A model generated the notes under the pieces. It was not told where the DNA came from. It made no database searches and saw only the letters and a program-made list of their open reading frames with translations. This document shows, piece after piece, positions 45,117 through 52,903 of a DNA stretch of 64,000 nt. The stretch is from Nonomuraea angiospora (GTDB taxonomy: Bacteria > Actinomycetota > Actinomycetes > Streptosporangiales > Streptosporangiaceae): the NCBI RefSeq assembly GCF_014873145.1, contig NZ_JADBEK010000001.1, positions 10,354,001-10,418,000 on the forward strand, written 5' to 3'. Every line of letters begins with the position of its first letter. Within the stretch, counting starts at the first letter, position 1. The position numbers and the translations under genes are program-made.

Positions 45117-47462
45117 ATGAGCACCGCAAGCTTCCCCGAGGGTTTCGTGTGGGGAGTCTCTACCTCGGCCTTTCAAATCGAGGGCGCCACGTCCGCCGGC
45201 GGCCGGGGGCCGTCCATCTGGGACGTCTTCTCCGCCGACCGCGCCGAGGCCTGCGACCATTACCACCGCTATCCCGAAGACGTGCGGTTGATGAAAGACC
45301 TGGGAATGGCCGCCTACCGGTTCTCGGTGAGCTGGCCGCGGGTTTTCCCCGACGCCTCGGGAAAGGTGAACGAGGCCGGCCTCGACTTTTACGACCGGCT
45401 GACCGACGCGCTTCTCGCGGCCGGCATCACGCCTTATGCGACCCTTTATCACTGGGATCTGCCGCAGGCGGTGGAGGAGCTCGGCGGCTGGCCGTCCCGC
45501 GACACCGCCCGCCGTTTCGCCGACTACGCCGCCGCCGTGCACGGCCGGCTCGGCGACCGGGTCGACACCTGGTTCACGCTGAACGAGCCCTGGGTGGCGG
45601 CCTTCCTGGGATACGGCGACGGAAGCCACGCGCCGGGCCGCAAATCGCCCGCCGAGGCGTTCCAGAGCGCCCACCACATGATGCTGGCGCACGGGCTGGC
45701 CACGCAGGCCCTGCGCTCCGGTGGGGCGGCCCGGGTCGGGACGGTGCTCAACATCTCGCCCGTCCTGACGCCCGCCCAGGTCAGCGACTTCGACAGGCAG
45801 CTGTCGGAGGAGGACGCCGAGGCCGTGGCCAGGATCGACGCCCTGGCCAACCGGCAGTTTCTGGAGCCGATGCTGCGCGGCTCCTACCCCGCCGAGATCC
45901 TGCCCATCATCGAACGCAACGGCGGCCTCGGCCACATCCGCGACGGCGACCTCGACCTCATCGCCCAGCCCCTCGACCTGCTCGGCATCAATTACTACTC
46001 GCCTTCCGTGGTGCAGGCCCAGCCCAGCGAGCCCGCCGCCCCGGCCTATCCGGGAAGCGAGGGCGTGCTGTTCTGCACGATTCCGACGGCGGTCACCGCG
46101 ATGGGCTGGCCGATCGTGCCCAATTGCCTTTCGCTGGTGCTGCGGCGCCTTTCCGCGGAATATCCGGAGCTCGATCTGATGGTCACCGAGAATGGCGCCG
46201 ACTTCGTCGACGTGGTGACCGGGGACGGCATTCACGACGTCGAGCGCATCAGTTTCGTCGAGGAGCACCTGCGGGCCCTGCTGGCGGCCGTCGAGGACGG
46301 CGCCCGCGTTCGCGGATATCTCGTCTGGACCCTGCTCGACAATTTTGAGTGGACCGAGGGTTACCAGCGGAAGTTCGGCCTCGTGCACGTCGATTTCGCC
46401 ACCCAGAAACGGCGGCCCAAGGACAGCGCGCTGTGGTACCGCGACGTCATCCGGCGCAACGGCCTCACCGAGACCCGGCCCAAGCGGCCCACCCTGGAGA
46501 CCGTCGCCGCCCGCTCCGGCGTCTCCCGCGCCACCGTCTCGCGGGTGGTCAACGGCGAGGCGTCGGTGAGCCCCGAGGTTCGCACGGCGGTGATGCGGGC
46601 CGTCAAGGAGCTCGGCTACGTGCCCAACGCCGCCGCCCGCAGCCTGGTCACCCGGCGGACCAACGCCATCGCCCTCGTCCTGTCCGTCCCCAGGCAGGGG
46701 GACGCGCTGACGGCCGCCGTCGTCCAGTACGTCACCAGCATGCTGGAGGGTGCGGGCAAGCAGATCACGCTCATGCTGGCCGACACGGCCGAGAGCCACC
46801 GGCGCATCGTCCAGCAGGCGGAGGCCCGGCTGGTGGACGGCGTCGTCCTGCTGCCGCCCGACCGGGGCGACACGCTGGCCGAGCGGCTCTCGCGTACGGA
46901 CGTGCCGATCGTGCTCCTCGGCAAGCCGGCCGTCGCCTCGCTGGTGCCGTACGTGGACGTGGACAACGCCGGCGGCGCCGCCTCCGCCACCGAGCACCTC
47001 CTCGCGGGCGGGCGCCGTCGCATCGGCATGATCTGCGGCCCGATGGACCTGGTCGCCGTCCAGGACCGCCTGGCCGGGCACCGGGCGGCGCTGCAGCGGG
47101 CGGGCGCGCAGCCGTTACTGGCCCTGGCCGACCTCACCCGCGCCTCGGGCGCGGCGGCGGCCCGGCAGCTCCTCGGCGACGAGCCGGCGCTGGACGCCGT
47201 GTTCGCCGCCACCGACCAGCTCGCCATCGGGGCGCTGCAGGCCGCGCGGGAGCTGGGCCGCCGGGTGCCCGAGGACCTGGCGATCGTGGGCTTCGACGAC
47301 ATCGACGCCGCCTCGGCCACCACGCCGGGGCTGACCACCGTGCGGGTTCCGCTGGCGGAGCAGGCGCTGGCCGTCGCCCGGCTGCTGCTGTCGCGGCTGG
47401 AGGGCCGTCACACCACCTCCGTGGTGCTGCCGACCCGGCTCGTGGTCAGGGAGTCGAGCTGA
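45117..47462 (+). CDS. Fusion of GH1 beta-glucosidase and LacI-family repressor
   Basis: 781 residues in one frame, ATG 45117 with GGAGGG ten bases upstream. Residues 1-447 are a complete GH1 enzyme: FPEGFVWGVSTSAFQIEGA, acid/base Glu157 in TLNEPW, nucleophile Glu358 in VTENG, and LLDNFEWTEGYQRKFGLVHVDF. After a linker of about ten residues, 457-781 form a LacI repressor: PTLETVAARSGVSRATVSRVVNGEASVSPEVRTAVM, hinge VPNAAARSLVTRRT, and a periplasmic-binding-type domain ending GFDDIDAASATTPGLTTVRVP. No ATG or GTG lies between the parts that would let the repressor be made alone. In relatives bglC and celR-type genes are adjacent but separate. It would hydrolyse cello- or laminari-oligosaccharides in the cytoplasm and bind DNA. 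Confidence 0.9.
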   Translation: MSTASFPEGFVWGVSTSAFQIEGATSAGGRGPSIWDVFSADRAEACDHYHRYPEDVRLMKDLGMAAYRFSVSWPRVFPDASGKVNEAGLDFYDRLTDALLAAGITPYATLYHWDLPQAVEELGGWPSRDTARRFADYAAAVHGRLGDRVDTWFTLNEPWVAAFLGYGDGSHAPGRKSPAEAFQSAHHMMLAHGLATQALRSGGAARVGTVLNISPVLTPAQVSDFDRQLSEEDAEAVARIDALANRQFLEPMLRGSYPAEILPIIERNGGLGHIRDGDLDLIAQPLDLLGINYYSPSVVQAQPSEPAAPAYPGSEGVLFCTIPTAVTAMGWPIVPNCLSLVLRRLSAEYPELDLMVTENGADFVDVVTGDGIHDVERISFVEEHLRALLAAVEDGARVRGYLVWTLLDNFEWTEGYQRKFGLVHVDFATQKRRPKDSALWYRDVIRRNGLTETRPKRPTLETVAARSGVSRATVSRVVNGEASVSPEVRTAVMRAVKELGYVPNAAARSLVTRRTNAIALVLSVPRQGDALTAAVVQYVTSMLEGAGKQITLMLADTAESHRRIVQQAEARLVDGVVLLPPDRGDTLAERLSRTDVPIVLLGKPAVASLVPYVDVDNAGGAASATEHLLAGGRRRIGMICGPMDLVAVQDRLAGHRAALQRAGAQPLLALADLTRASGAAAARQLLGDEPALDAVFAATDQLAIGALQAARELGRRVPEDLAIVGFDDIDAASATTPGLTTVRVPLAEQALAVARLLLSRLEGRHTTSVVLPTRLVVRESS

Positions 47463-47537
47463 GCCGCGCGGGCTGAGGGCGCGTGGCCGGGGCGCTGGGA
47501 GCGGGTACGGGGAGAGGGCGGATGCCAAAATGACGGC

Positions 47538-48521
47538 GTGAGCGAATTGCCGGTGATCGACGTCTCGCCCCTCCTCACCTCCGGCCGGGCCGCCTCCGAC
47601 CGGGCCGCCGCTGACCGGGCCGCCGCTGACCTCGCCAAGCGCGTCGTGGCGGAGGCGATCGGCGAGGCGTGCCGGGACAGCGGCTTCTTCTACGTCTCCG
47701 GCCACGGCGTGCCGCCGGAGCTCCCGCGCCGGCTCGACGCCGCCGGCAGGCGCTTCTTCGCCCTGCCCGAAGCGGTGAAGGCCGAGATCTCCATGGAACG
47801 GGGAGGCAAGGCCTGGCGCGGCTTCTTCCCGGTCGGCGGGGAGCTGACCTCGGGGCGGCCCGACCTGAAGGAGGGCATCTACTTCGGCGCCGAGGAGCCG
47901 CCGGGCCCGCTGCCGCTGCACGGCCCGAACCTGTTCCCCGCCCAGGTGCCCGAGCTCCGCGACGCCGTGCTCGACTACCTCGGCACGATGACCGCGCTAG
48001 CCCAGGCCGTCATGTCGGGGATCGCCCTGAGCCTCGGCCTGGACGAGGACTACTTCCGTTCCGGCTACACGGCCCAGCCGACCGTGCTTTTCCGGATATT
48101 TCATTATCCGCCCGCCCCGCCGGACGACCCCGACACCTGGGGCGTCGGCGAGCACACCGACTACGGCCTGCTGACCCTCCTCCTCCAGGACGCCAACGGC
48201 GGCCTCCAGGTGCGCACCCCGCGCGGCTGGACCGAGGCCCCGCCCCTGGAGAACACCTTCGTCTGCAACATCGGCGACATGCTCGACAAGCTCACCGGCG
48301 GCCACTACCGCTCGACCCCGCACCGGGTGCGCAACCGCAGCGGCAACGAGCGCCTGAGCTTCCCGTTCTTCTTCGACCCCGGCTGGGACAGCGAGGTACC
48401 GCCGCTGCCGTACGCCTCCGGCCACCGCTGGGACGGCCAGGTCGACTTCACCGGCACCTATGGCGAGTACCTGCTGTCCAAGGTCTCCAAGGTCTTCCCA
48501 CGCCTCTTCGAGCGGCTCTGA
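47538..48521 (+). CDS. Fe(II)/2-oxoglutarate-dependent oxygenase (isopenicillin N synthase-like)
   Basis: 327 residues from GTG 47538. N-terminal DIOX_N region [12 protein letters not shown]; double-stranded beta-helix with iron ligands His and Asp in [14 protein letters not shown] and His in YRSTPHRV; the 2-oxoglutarate-binding Arg is in [11 protein letters not shown]. Residues about 19-32 contain an [14 protein letters not shown] duplication made by a 15-bp tandem repeat (47598-47627). The substrate is unknown. It is between the GH1-LacI gene and the GH16 gene; a link to glucan metabolism is not evident. Confidence 0.88.
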   Translation: MSELPVIDVSPLLTSGRAASDRAAADRAAADLAKRVVAEAIGEACRDSGFFYVSGHGVPPELPRRLDAAGRRFFALPEAVKAEISMERGGKAWRGFFPVGGELTSGRPDLKEGIYFGAEEPPGPLPLHGPNLFPAQVPELRDAVLDYLGTMTALAQAVMSGIALSLGLDEDYFRSGYTAQPTVLFRIFHYPPAPPDDPDTWGVGEHTDYGLLTLLLQDANGGLQVRTPRGWTEAPPLENTFVCNIGDMLDKLTGGHYRSTPHRVRNRSGNERLSFPFFFDPGWDSEVPPLPYASGHRWDGQVDFTGTYGEYLLSKVSKVFPRLFERL

Positions 48522-48526
48522 GCGCC

Positions 48527-49918
48527 TCAGCTGGTCGAGAACGTGAACCAGTTGACGTTGACGAAGTCCGCGGGCTGACCGCTGCTGAAGGTCAGATAGA
48601 CGGTGTGCGTGCCGGTCACGCCCGAGATGTTGGCCGGCACCGTACGCCAGCTCTGCCACCCGCCCGTGTTGGCGAGGGCGAAGTCCCCGATGGGAGCGGC
48701 GGTGGGGCTGTCCAGCCGGACCTGCACCAGCCCGCTCACCCCGGCCGCCGCCCCGGACGCCACCCTGGCCCTGAACTGGCGGGCGGCCTCCGTCCCGAAG
48801 TTCACGCCGTCGAACCGGAGCCAGTCGCCGTTGGCGATCGCTCCGACGTTCTGGCCGCCGCCGGTGTCCGTGGTGGTCTCGACGATGGTGCCCGACTGCG
48901 CCTGGTACTGCTCGGCCTGGATCGTCGAACGGGCGTCCACGCCTCCGGGCGGGTTGGTCGGAGGGGTGCCGCTGCCGCTCTGCCACACCGCCACGTAGTC
49001 GACCAGCATCGGCCGCCCCGGCACGGTCGCCGCCGTGGGCGTCTGGCCGCCGAGCGCGTTGGGGAACGCCCCGCCCATCGCCACGTTGAGCAGCAGGAAG
49101 TAGCCCGCGTGCCCCGTCATGTTGGACCAGGTCGCCGCGTCGAACTGCGACTGGCTCACGCTGTGGAACTGCTGCCCGTCCACGTACCACCGCAGCTGGT
49201 TGGGGCTCACGCTGCGGTCCCACTCGAAGCGGTAGGTGTGGAAGGCCGCCTGGCACGTCGAGCCGGGGCAGGCGCGGTTGGCGCCGAGGCCGGTGGTCTC
49301 CTGGCACGGCCCGCCCGGGTTGACGCCGCAGTGGAGCACGCCCCAGACGGCGTTGATGCCGTTGACGTTCTCCATGATGTCGAACTCGCCGATCCCCGGC
49401 CAGTTCCAGTAGTTGCCCCGGTACGGAGCGCCGAGCGCCCAGAACGCCGGCCAGTAGCCCAGCGCGGCGTCGCCGGTCACGTTCGGCATCTGGATGCGTC
49501 CCTCGATGCGCAGGATCCGGCCGTCGGCGGGCTTGAAGTCGGCCCGCCTGGTCTCGACGCGCGCCGAGGTCCACTCACCCGAGCCGCTGCGCTGCGGCGT
49601 GATGCGGAGGTTGCCCGTGCCGTCGAGGCTGAGGTTGGAGGTGCTGGACGTGTAGTTCTGGATCTCTCCGGTGCCCCAGTTGGCCGGGCCGCCGGGGTAG
49701 GAGTGCCCCGTGTCGACGATCCAGTTGGCCGACGAGGGCGGCGTGTTGGCGGCGCCGTCGAAGTCGTCCGACCAGACCAGCGACCAGCCGGAGGGGGTGG
49801 GCGGGACGGCGGCCGAGGCGCTGACGGCCACGTTGACGAGCAGGCCGCTGAGCGCCGCGAGCGCCACGGCCACCGCCGCCAGTCGGCGCCGGCGCCGGTG
49901 CCGGAGGGCTGTTGTCAT
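48527..49918 (-). CDS. Secreted GH16 endo-1,3(1,3;1,4)-beta-glucanase with C-terminal CBM6
   Basis: 463 residues from ATG 49918 (AGGGAG at 5-6 bases). Signal peptide: MTTALRHRRRRRLAAVAVAL followed by ALSGLLVNVAVSASA, cleavage likely near AxA. The GH16 domain spans about 37-310, with catalytic GEFDIMENVNG (the two Glu act as nucleophile and acid/base) and SDDFDGAAN, WYVDGQQFH. After a Pro/Gly linker, about 330-463 match CBM6 (IQAEQYQAQSGTIVETTTDTGGGQNVGAIANGDWLRF). The enzyme would attack laminarin or mixed-linkage glucan outside the cell. Two GAGCGCTC sites in its promoter indicate LacI/CelR-type control. Confidence 0.94.
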   Translation of the reverse strand: MTTALRHRRRRRLAAVAVALAALSGLLVNVAVSASAAVPPTPSGWSLVWSDDFDGAANTPPSSANWIVDTGHSYPGGPANWGTGEIQNYTSSTSNLSLDGTGNLRITPQRSGSGEWTSARVETRRADFKPADGRILRIEGRIQMPNVTGDAALGYWPAFWALGAPYRGNYWNWPGIGEFDIMENVNGINAVWGVLHCGVNPGGPCQETTGLGANRACPGSTCQAAFHTYRFEWDRSVSPNQLRWYVDGQQFHSVSQSQFDAATWSNMTGHAGYFLLLNVAMGGAFPNALGGQTPTAATVPGRPMLVDYVAVWQSGSGTPPTNPPGGVDARSTIQAEQYQAQSGTIVETTTDTGGGQNVGAIANGDWLRFDGVNFGTEAARQFRARVASGAAAGVSGLVQVRLDSPTAAPIGDFALANTGGWQSWRTVPANISGVTGTHTVYLTFSSGQPADFVNVNWFTFSTS

Positions 49919-49948
49919 CGTTGCTCCCTGGGGGGTGGGGGGCTTGAG

Positions 49949-49962
49949 AGAGAGCGCTCTCT
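49949..49962. promoter_or_regulatory. CelR-type LacI operator, proximal
   Basis: AGAGAGCGCTCTCT is a perfect 14-bp palindrome with the GAGCGCTC core of CelR/CebR operators (TGGGAGCGCTCCCA). It lies just downstream of the -10 box of the GH16 gene. Confidence 0.75.
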
Positions 49963-49968
49963 GGGCCG

Positions 49969-49997
49969 ATGTCAGCACAGTCCTTACCTGCTGTCAA
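49969..49997 (-). promoter_or_regulatory. Promoter of the GH16 gene
   Basis: On the minus strand TTGACA (49997-49992) is followed, after 17 bases, by TGACAT (49974-49969). The -35 box is a perfect match. The two operator sites bracket this promoter. Confidence 0.6.
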
Positions 49998-50010
49998 CGC
50001 CGAGTCCTTG

Positions 50011-50026
50011 TAGGGAGCGCTCTCCT
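50011..50026. promoter_or_regulatory. CelR-type LacI operator, distal
   Basis: TAGGGAGCGCTCTCCT, with the same GAGCGCTC core, lies 14 bases upstream of the -35 box. Its centre is about 63 bases from the proximal site, near six helical turns, so looping by a LacI tetramer or paired dimers is possible. Confidence 0.65.
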
Positions 50027-50062
50027 GTAGAAGTCCCACCGCGCTCGCGCCGCGGCCGGCGG

Positions 50063-50245
50063 ATGTGCAAGGCCCGCGCGTCGGGCGACAACGGTGGTGA
50101 CTGCGTCGAGGTGGCCCCGCTCTCCGGAGGCCGCGTCGCCATGCGGGACAGCAAGGACAAAGATGCGGGGCCCGTCCTCGTGTTCACCGGGTCGGAGTGG
50201 GCGGCCTTCAGGGACGGGATGAGCAAGGGCGAGTTCGACTTCTAG
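50063..50245 (+). CDS. DUF397 protein
   Basis: 60 residues from ATG 50063; the sequence ASGDNGGDCVEVAPLSGGRVAMRDSKDKDAGPVLVFTGSEWAAF then KGEFDF is unmistakable DUF397. The usual start WRKSS is replaced by MCKARASG, so the first residues may be altered or the true start may differ. DUF397 genes normally accompany an XRE-family (HTH_31) regulator; none is beside it here, although a decayed XRE remnant is 13 kb away. Its function is probably that of a small regulator partner. Confidence 0.75.
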   Translation: MCKARASGDNGGDCVEVAPLSGGRVAMRDSKDKDAGPVLVFTGSEWAAFRDGMSKGEFDF

Positions 50246-50343
50246 CCGGATCGACAAAGGGGGCGGGGCGCCTGCCGGTGGACCACGTCATCGACCCCAC
50301 GTGGGGTGGACGGCGAGGTAGTGAGCCTTGTCGGAACAGCCAC

Positions 50344-50372
50344 TTGCCCATACCGATACGTAGTCTTATGGT
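50344..50372 (+). promoter_or_regulatory. Promoter of the imiditide locus
   Basis: TTGCCC (50344-50349), 17 bases, TATGGT (50367-50372). Transcription would start about 30 bases before the precursor gene, leaving room for the GGGAGG ribosome site at 50398-50403. Confidence 0.6.
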
Positions 50373-50410
50373 CACGCTGAGAAGTCGCTTTGATGATGGG
50401 AGGCCCCGGC

Positions 50411-50527
50411 GTGGGCAAGCACGAAGGTGACAAGAAGAAGGACAAGCCCTTCAAACCGGAGCCGGTCAAGCCTCAGCAAGGTGACAAAAACCCAAGTGGC
50501 GGCCAGCACGGCGGCAGTAAGAAGTGA
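50411..50527 (+). CDS. Imiditide-type RiPP precursor peptide (Lys-rich)
   Basis: 38 residues from GTG 50411, chosen because GGGAGG ends seven bases before it; in-frame ATGs at 50393 and 50396 would give 44 or 43 residues without a good site. It begins MGKHEGDKKKDKPFKPEP and ends QHGGSKK. Ten Lys, three Asp (7, 11 and 25, all in DK pairs), no Cys, and many Pro and Gly. Its TGA overlaps the GTG of the PIMT-like methyltransferase gene (GTGA, 50524-50527). In imiditides a lone PIMT-like enzyme methylates one Asp of a linear, strongly positive precursor, and the ester closes to an aspartimide. Which Asp is used here is not known. Confidence 0.75.
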   Translation: MGKHEGDKKKDKPFKPEPVKPQQGDKNPSGGQHGGSKK

Positions 50528-51687
50528 CACCGCAGAACGTTGGGCAGCGGATCGAGCAGATGATCTCGGAAATTCCGCCGGCCGCTCAACGTACTGAACG
50601 CATCTTCGACGCGATGCGGGCTGTGCCCCGCCATCCCTTCATTCCCGGGTATGCGCAAGCTCTTCTCGGCGCCGCAGAGGTCGAGCAGATCATCGACCGT
50701 GACGCCGACCCGGAAACATGGTGGAACGCCGTCTACAGCGATTCCGTGATCGTCACCCAGGTCAGCGACGGGGCAGGCGAGATCATGCCGGGCTCGAACG
50801 ACCCCACCTCCTCGGCATCCGCGCCCAGCACGGTCGCGGACCTGCTGGGATGGCTGGATCCGGTGCCAGGACAGAGCGTGCTGGAGGTCGGCACCGGCAC
50901 CGGCTGGACCGCCGCGTTGCTGTCGCATCTCGTCGGCGAGCACGGGGCGGTGACGACGATCGAGGTGGACGAGGCCGTCGCCGAGCAGGCGGCCAAGAAC
51001 GTGGCCGCGGCCGGAGCCCAGCCACACATGATCATTGGTGACGGCGCGAAGGGCTGCCCGGACCGTGCGCCGTTCGACCGGGTTCACGTCACGTGTGGCG
51101 TCCGCATCGTGCCCTATGCCTGGCTCGAGCAGACCAGGCCTGGCGGCGTGATCGTGCTGCCGTACTGCCCGGGACTCGGAAACGGACACGGGCTGCGGCT
51201 CACCGTGATGCCGGACGGCATCGCCCATGGCCGGTTCCCGGGGTTCGCGGCGTACATGATGATGCGCTCCCAGCGCCCGCCCGATGCCATCCCGGACGAC
51301 GGTAACGGCCAGGACCTCACCACCCGGATCGACCCGCGCACGATCGCTTATGCTCCCGCAGGCGCGTTGCTCGCGATGGCCGCCCTCACGGGCTTGCAGG
51401 TCACCTTCAAGGAGGAGGGCGAGCAGCTCTTTCTATGGGTGATGGACCAGAGCGATCCTGGCGTCTGGACGCTGATCACCTACGCGCCCGGTCATCAGGA
51501 ATATGAGGTGTACCAGCTCGGCGACCGTCCCCTGTGGGACGAGGTCACAGACGCCTACTTCCGCTGGGTGAGCTGGGGAGAGCCAGGCCGCGACAGATTC
51601 GGCATGACCGTCACACCCGGCGGGCAGCGGATCTGGCTCGATTCCCCAGGGCGCGCGATTCAGCGCCCATTGCCACACGGAAGATAG
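50524..51687 (+). CDS. PIMT-like O-methyltransferase of an imiditide locus
   Basis: 387 residues from GTG 50524. The first about 220 residues match protein L-isoaspartate methyltransferases: QRIEQMISEIPPAAQRTERIFDAMRAVPRHPFIP, SAM motif VLEVGTGTGWTAALLSHLVG, EQTRPGGVIVLPY. The C-terminal 150 residues are an extension ending RDRFGMTVTPGGQRIWLDSPG, the kind of C-terminal region that marks PIMT homologues working on RiPPs in lanthipeptide, graspetide, lasso and imiditide clusters. No lanthionine, ATP-grasp or lasso cyclase gene is near, and the preceding gene encodes a Lys-rich peptide, so an imiditide methyltransferase is the best assignment. Confidence 0.85.
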   Translation: MTPQNVGQRIEQMISEIPPAAQRTERIFDAMRAVPRHPFIPGYAQALLGAAEVEQIIDRDADPETWWNAVYSDSVIVTQVSDGAGEIMPGSNDPTSSASAPSTVADLLGWLDPVPGQSVLEVGTGTGWTAALLSHLVGEHGAVTTIEVDEAVAEQAAKNVAAAGAQPHMIIGDGAKGCPDRAPFDRVHVTCGVRIVPYAWLEQTRPGGVIVLPYCPGLGNGHGLRLTVMPDGIAHGRFPGFAAYMMMRSQRPPDAIPDDGNGQDLTTRIDPRTIAYAPAGALLAMAALTGLQVTFKEEGEQLFLWVMDQSDPGVWTLITYAPGHQEYEVYQLGDRPLWDEVTDAYFRWVSWGEPGRDRFGMTVTPGGQRIWLDSPGRAIQRPLPHGR

Positions 51688-52180
51688 GTTGCCCCAAATC
51701 AGGCGCTGAGGCCGAGATCCAATCCGTCGTGCTCGCCCTGCCAAGCGCGACGTTGACCTGGTCGCCGGCCGAGCCGCTGTCGGTCGTCCAGATCATCGAG
51801 ATGCCTAAGCATGATCCAGCGGCTCGACCGTCAGCGGTCTTACGTCGTGGGCAGCACGAGGAACAAAAGCGTGCCGGACCCGACCAGCAGTTCTGGCCTG
51901 ATCGCGGAATGGGGCGGCAGCCTACGGCAGGTCGTCGGGTTGCCGTTCAGCGGTGTTGCGTCCTGGCCGATGGGTGGCCGGAGGCGGGTTGGTCTGGGTG
52001 GGTGTCAGCCAGCCCACCGCCTCGTCGGTCAAGGGGTGGGCTGCGCGATGGCGCCGCAGGCGCGGGGGTTGCGCCGGAAGGCGCCCCCATAAGAACGCCT
52101 GAGCCCCGAGCGCGAAGCGCTCCCTCAGGGAAGCCCTTCGTGCTCGGGGCGGGTGTCGGCAGGCCGGGCCGCGGGTGGGG
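51688..52180. other. 493-base gap without a recognised gene
   Basis: No frame on either strand has recognisable protein text. The only clear structure is the inverted repeat near 52103-52150, at the end of the DUF5941 gene. The composition is slightly less GC-rich at 51690-51900 than in the neighbours. Confidence 0.5.
52103..52150. terminator. Inverted repeat between convergent genes
   Basis: GCCCCGAGC (52103-52111) and GCTCGGGGC (52142-52150) pair perfectly; GAGCGC/GCGCTC and CCCT/AGGG make nested stems. It lies past the ends of the methyltransferase and DUF5941 genes and could serve both. Confidence 0.6.
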
Positions 52181-52903
52181 TCAGCCCTTCTCGGCCTCGC
52201 CGGTGGCCTGTTCGAGCTGGTCCTCGGGGGAGGCCTCGAGGTCCTGCTCGGCGTCGGCGCCCGCCTGGGCGGAGGCCTTGTCGAGGCGGACCCAGCTCGT
52301 CACGCTCTCCACCGCGAACAGCACGAAGAGGTACGCCGTCAGCACCGCCAGCACGGGCGTCAGGATGCCGAGCGCGGCGCCCAGGCCGATGACCAGCAGG
52401 CGCAGCTCCCAGCCCAGCCCCGCGTGGAACACCCAGGCGGGCGGCCAGATGCTCTGCCGGGTCCGGTAGACGGTGTCGTACGTGTGGTAGCCCACGACGT
52501 AGACGAGCACGAACAGCAGCCACTTGGGCGCGTCCGCGGCCAGGCCGATGGCGATCATGGCGAGGAACTCGGTGCCGCGCAGCAGCGGCGGGGTGAGCCA
52601 GTCGAAGCGGCCCAGGTGGTCGCGCGGCGTGGTCGGCAGCACGAGCAGCAGCGTGGTCGCGACGGGCAGGAGCAGGATCGGGCCGCCCTGGTCGAGCAGA
52701 CCGGTCACCAGGAAGGCGACGACGGCCAGGAGGGCCACGAGCGTGGCGGGGACGGGGGGCAGGCCCTTGCCGAGCTTGCCGGTGAGGGCGTGCGCGAGCG
52801 GGCCGTCGTCACGGTAGGCGAGCAGGCGGGCGGTCTGGATGCGACGGCGTTCCTCGTCGGGGTCCGGCGTGGGGGTGGCCATGGCCTGCGGTTGGGTGAT
52901 CAT
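52181..52903 (-). CDS. DUF5941-like membrane protein
   Basis: 240 residues from ATG 52903, which overlaps the upstream stop (ATGA). Four to five helices follow a charged N-terminus (PDPDEERRRIQTARLLAYRDDGPLAHALTG); recognisable text is GRFDWLTPPLLRGTEFLAMIAIGLAADAPKWLLFVLVYVVGYHTYDTVYRTRQSIWPPAWV. This segment occurs as the C-terminal DUF5941 domain fused to CDP-alcohol phosphatidyltransferases in other actinobacteria, where here it is a separate, coupled gene. A role in assembling or flipping the phospholipid product is likely. Confidence 0.8.
   Translation of the reverse strand: MITQPQAMATPTPDPDEERRRIQTARLLAYRDDGPLAHALTGKLGKGLPPVPATLVALLAVVAFLVTGLLDQGGPILLLPVATTLLLVLPTTPRDHLGRFDWLTPPLLRGTEFLAMIAIGLAADAPKWLLFVLVYVVGYHTYDTVYRTRQSIWPPAWVFHAGLGWELRLLVIGLGAALGILTPVLAVLTAYLFVLFAVESVTSWVRLDKASAQAGADAEQDLEASPEDQLEQATGEAEKG

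Noticed and set aside
52108..52122. GAGCGC-GAA-GCGCTC as another CelR box
   Set aside because: The half-sites are separated by three bases and form part of a nested terminator-like structure after convergent genes, so it does not fit a GAGCGCTC operator.
51688..52180. Small proteins in the gap after the methyltransferase
   Set aside because: No frame showed a ribosome site with protein-like composition or family text.
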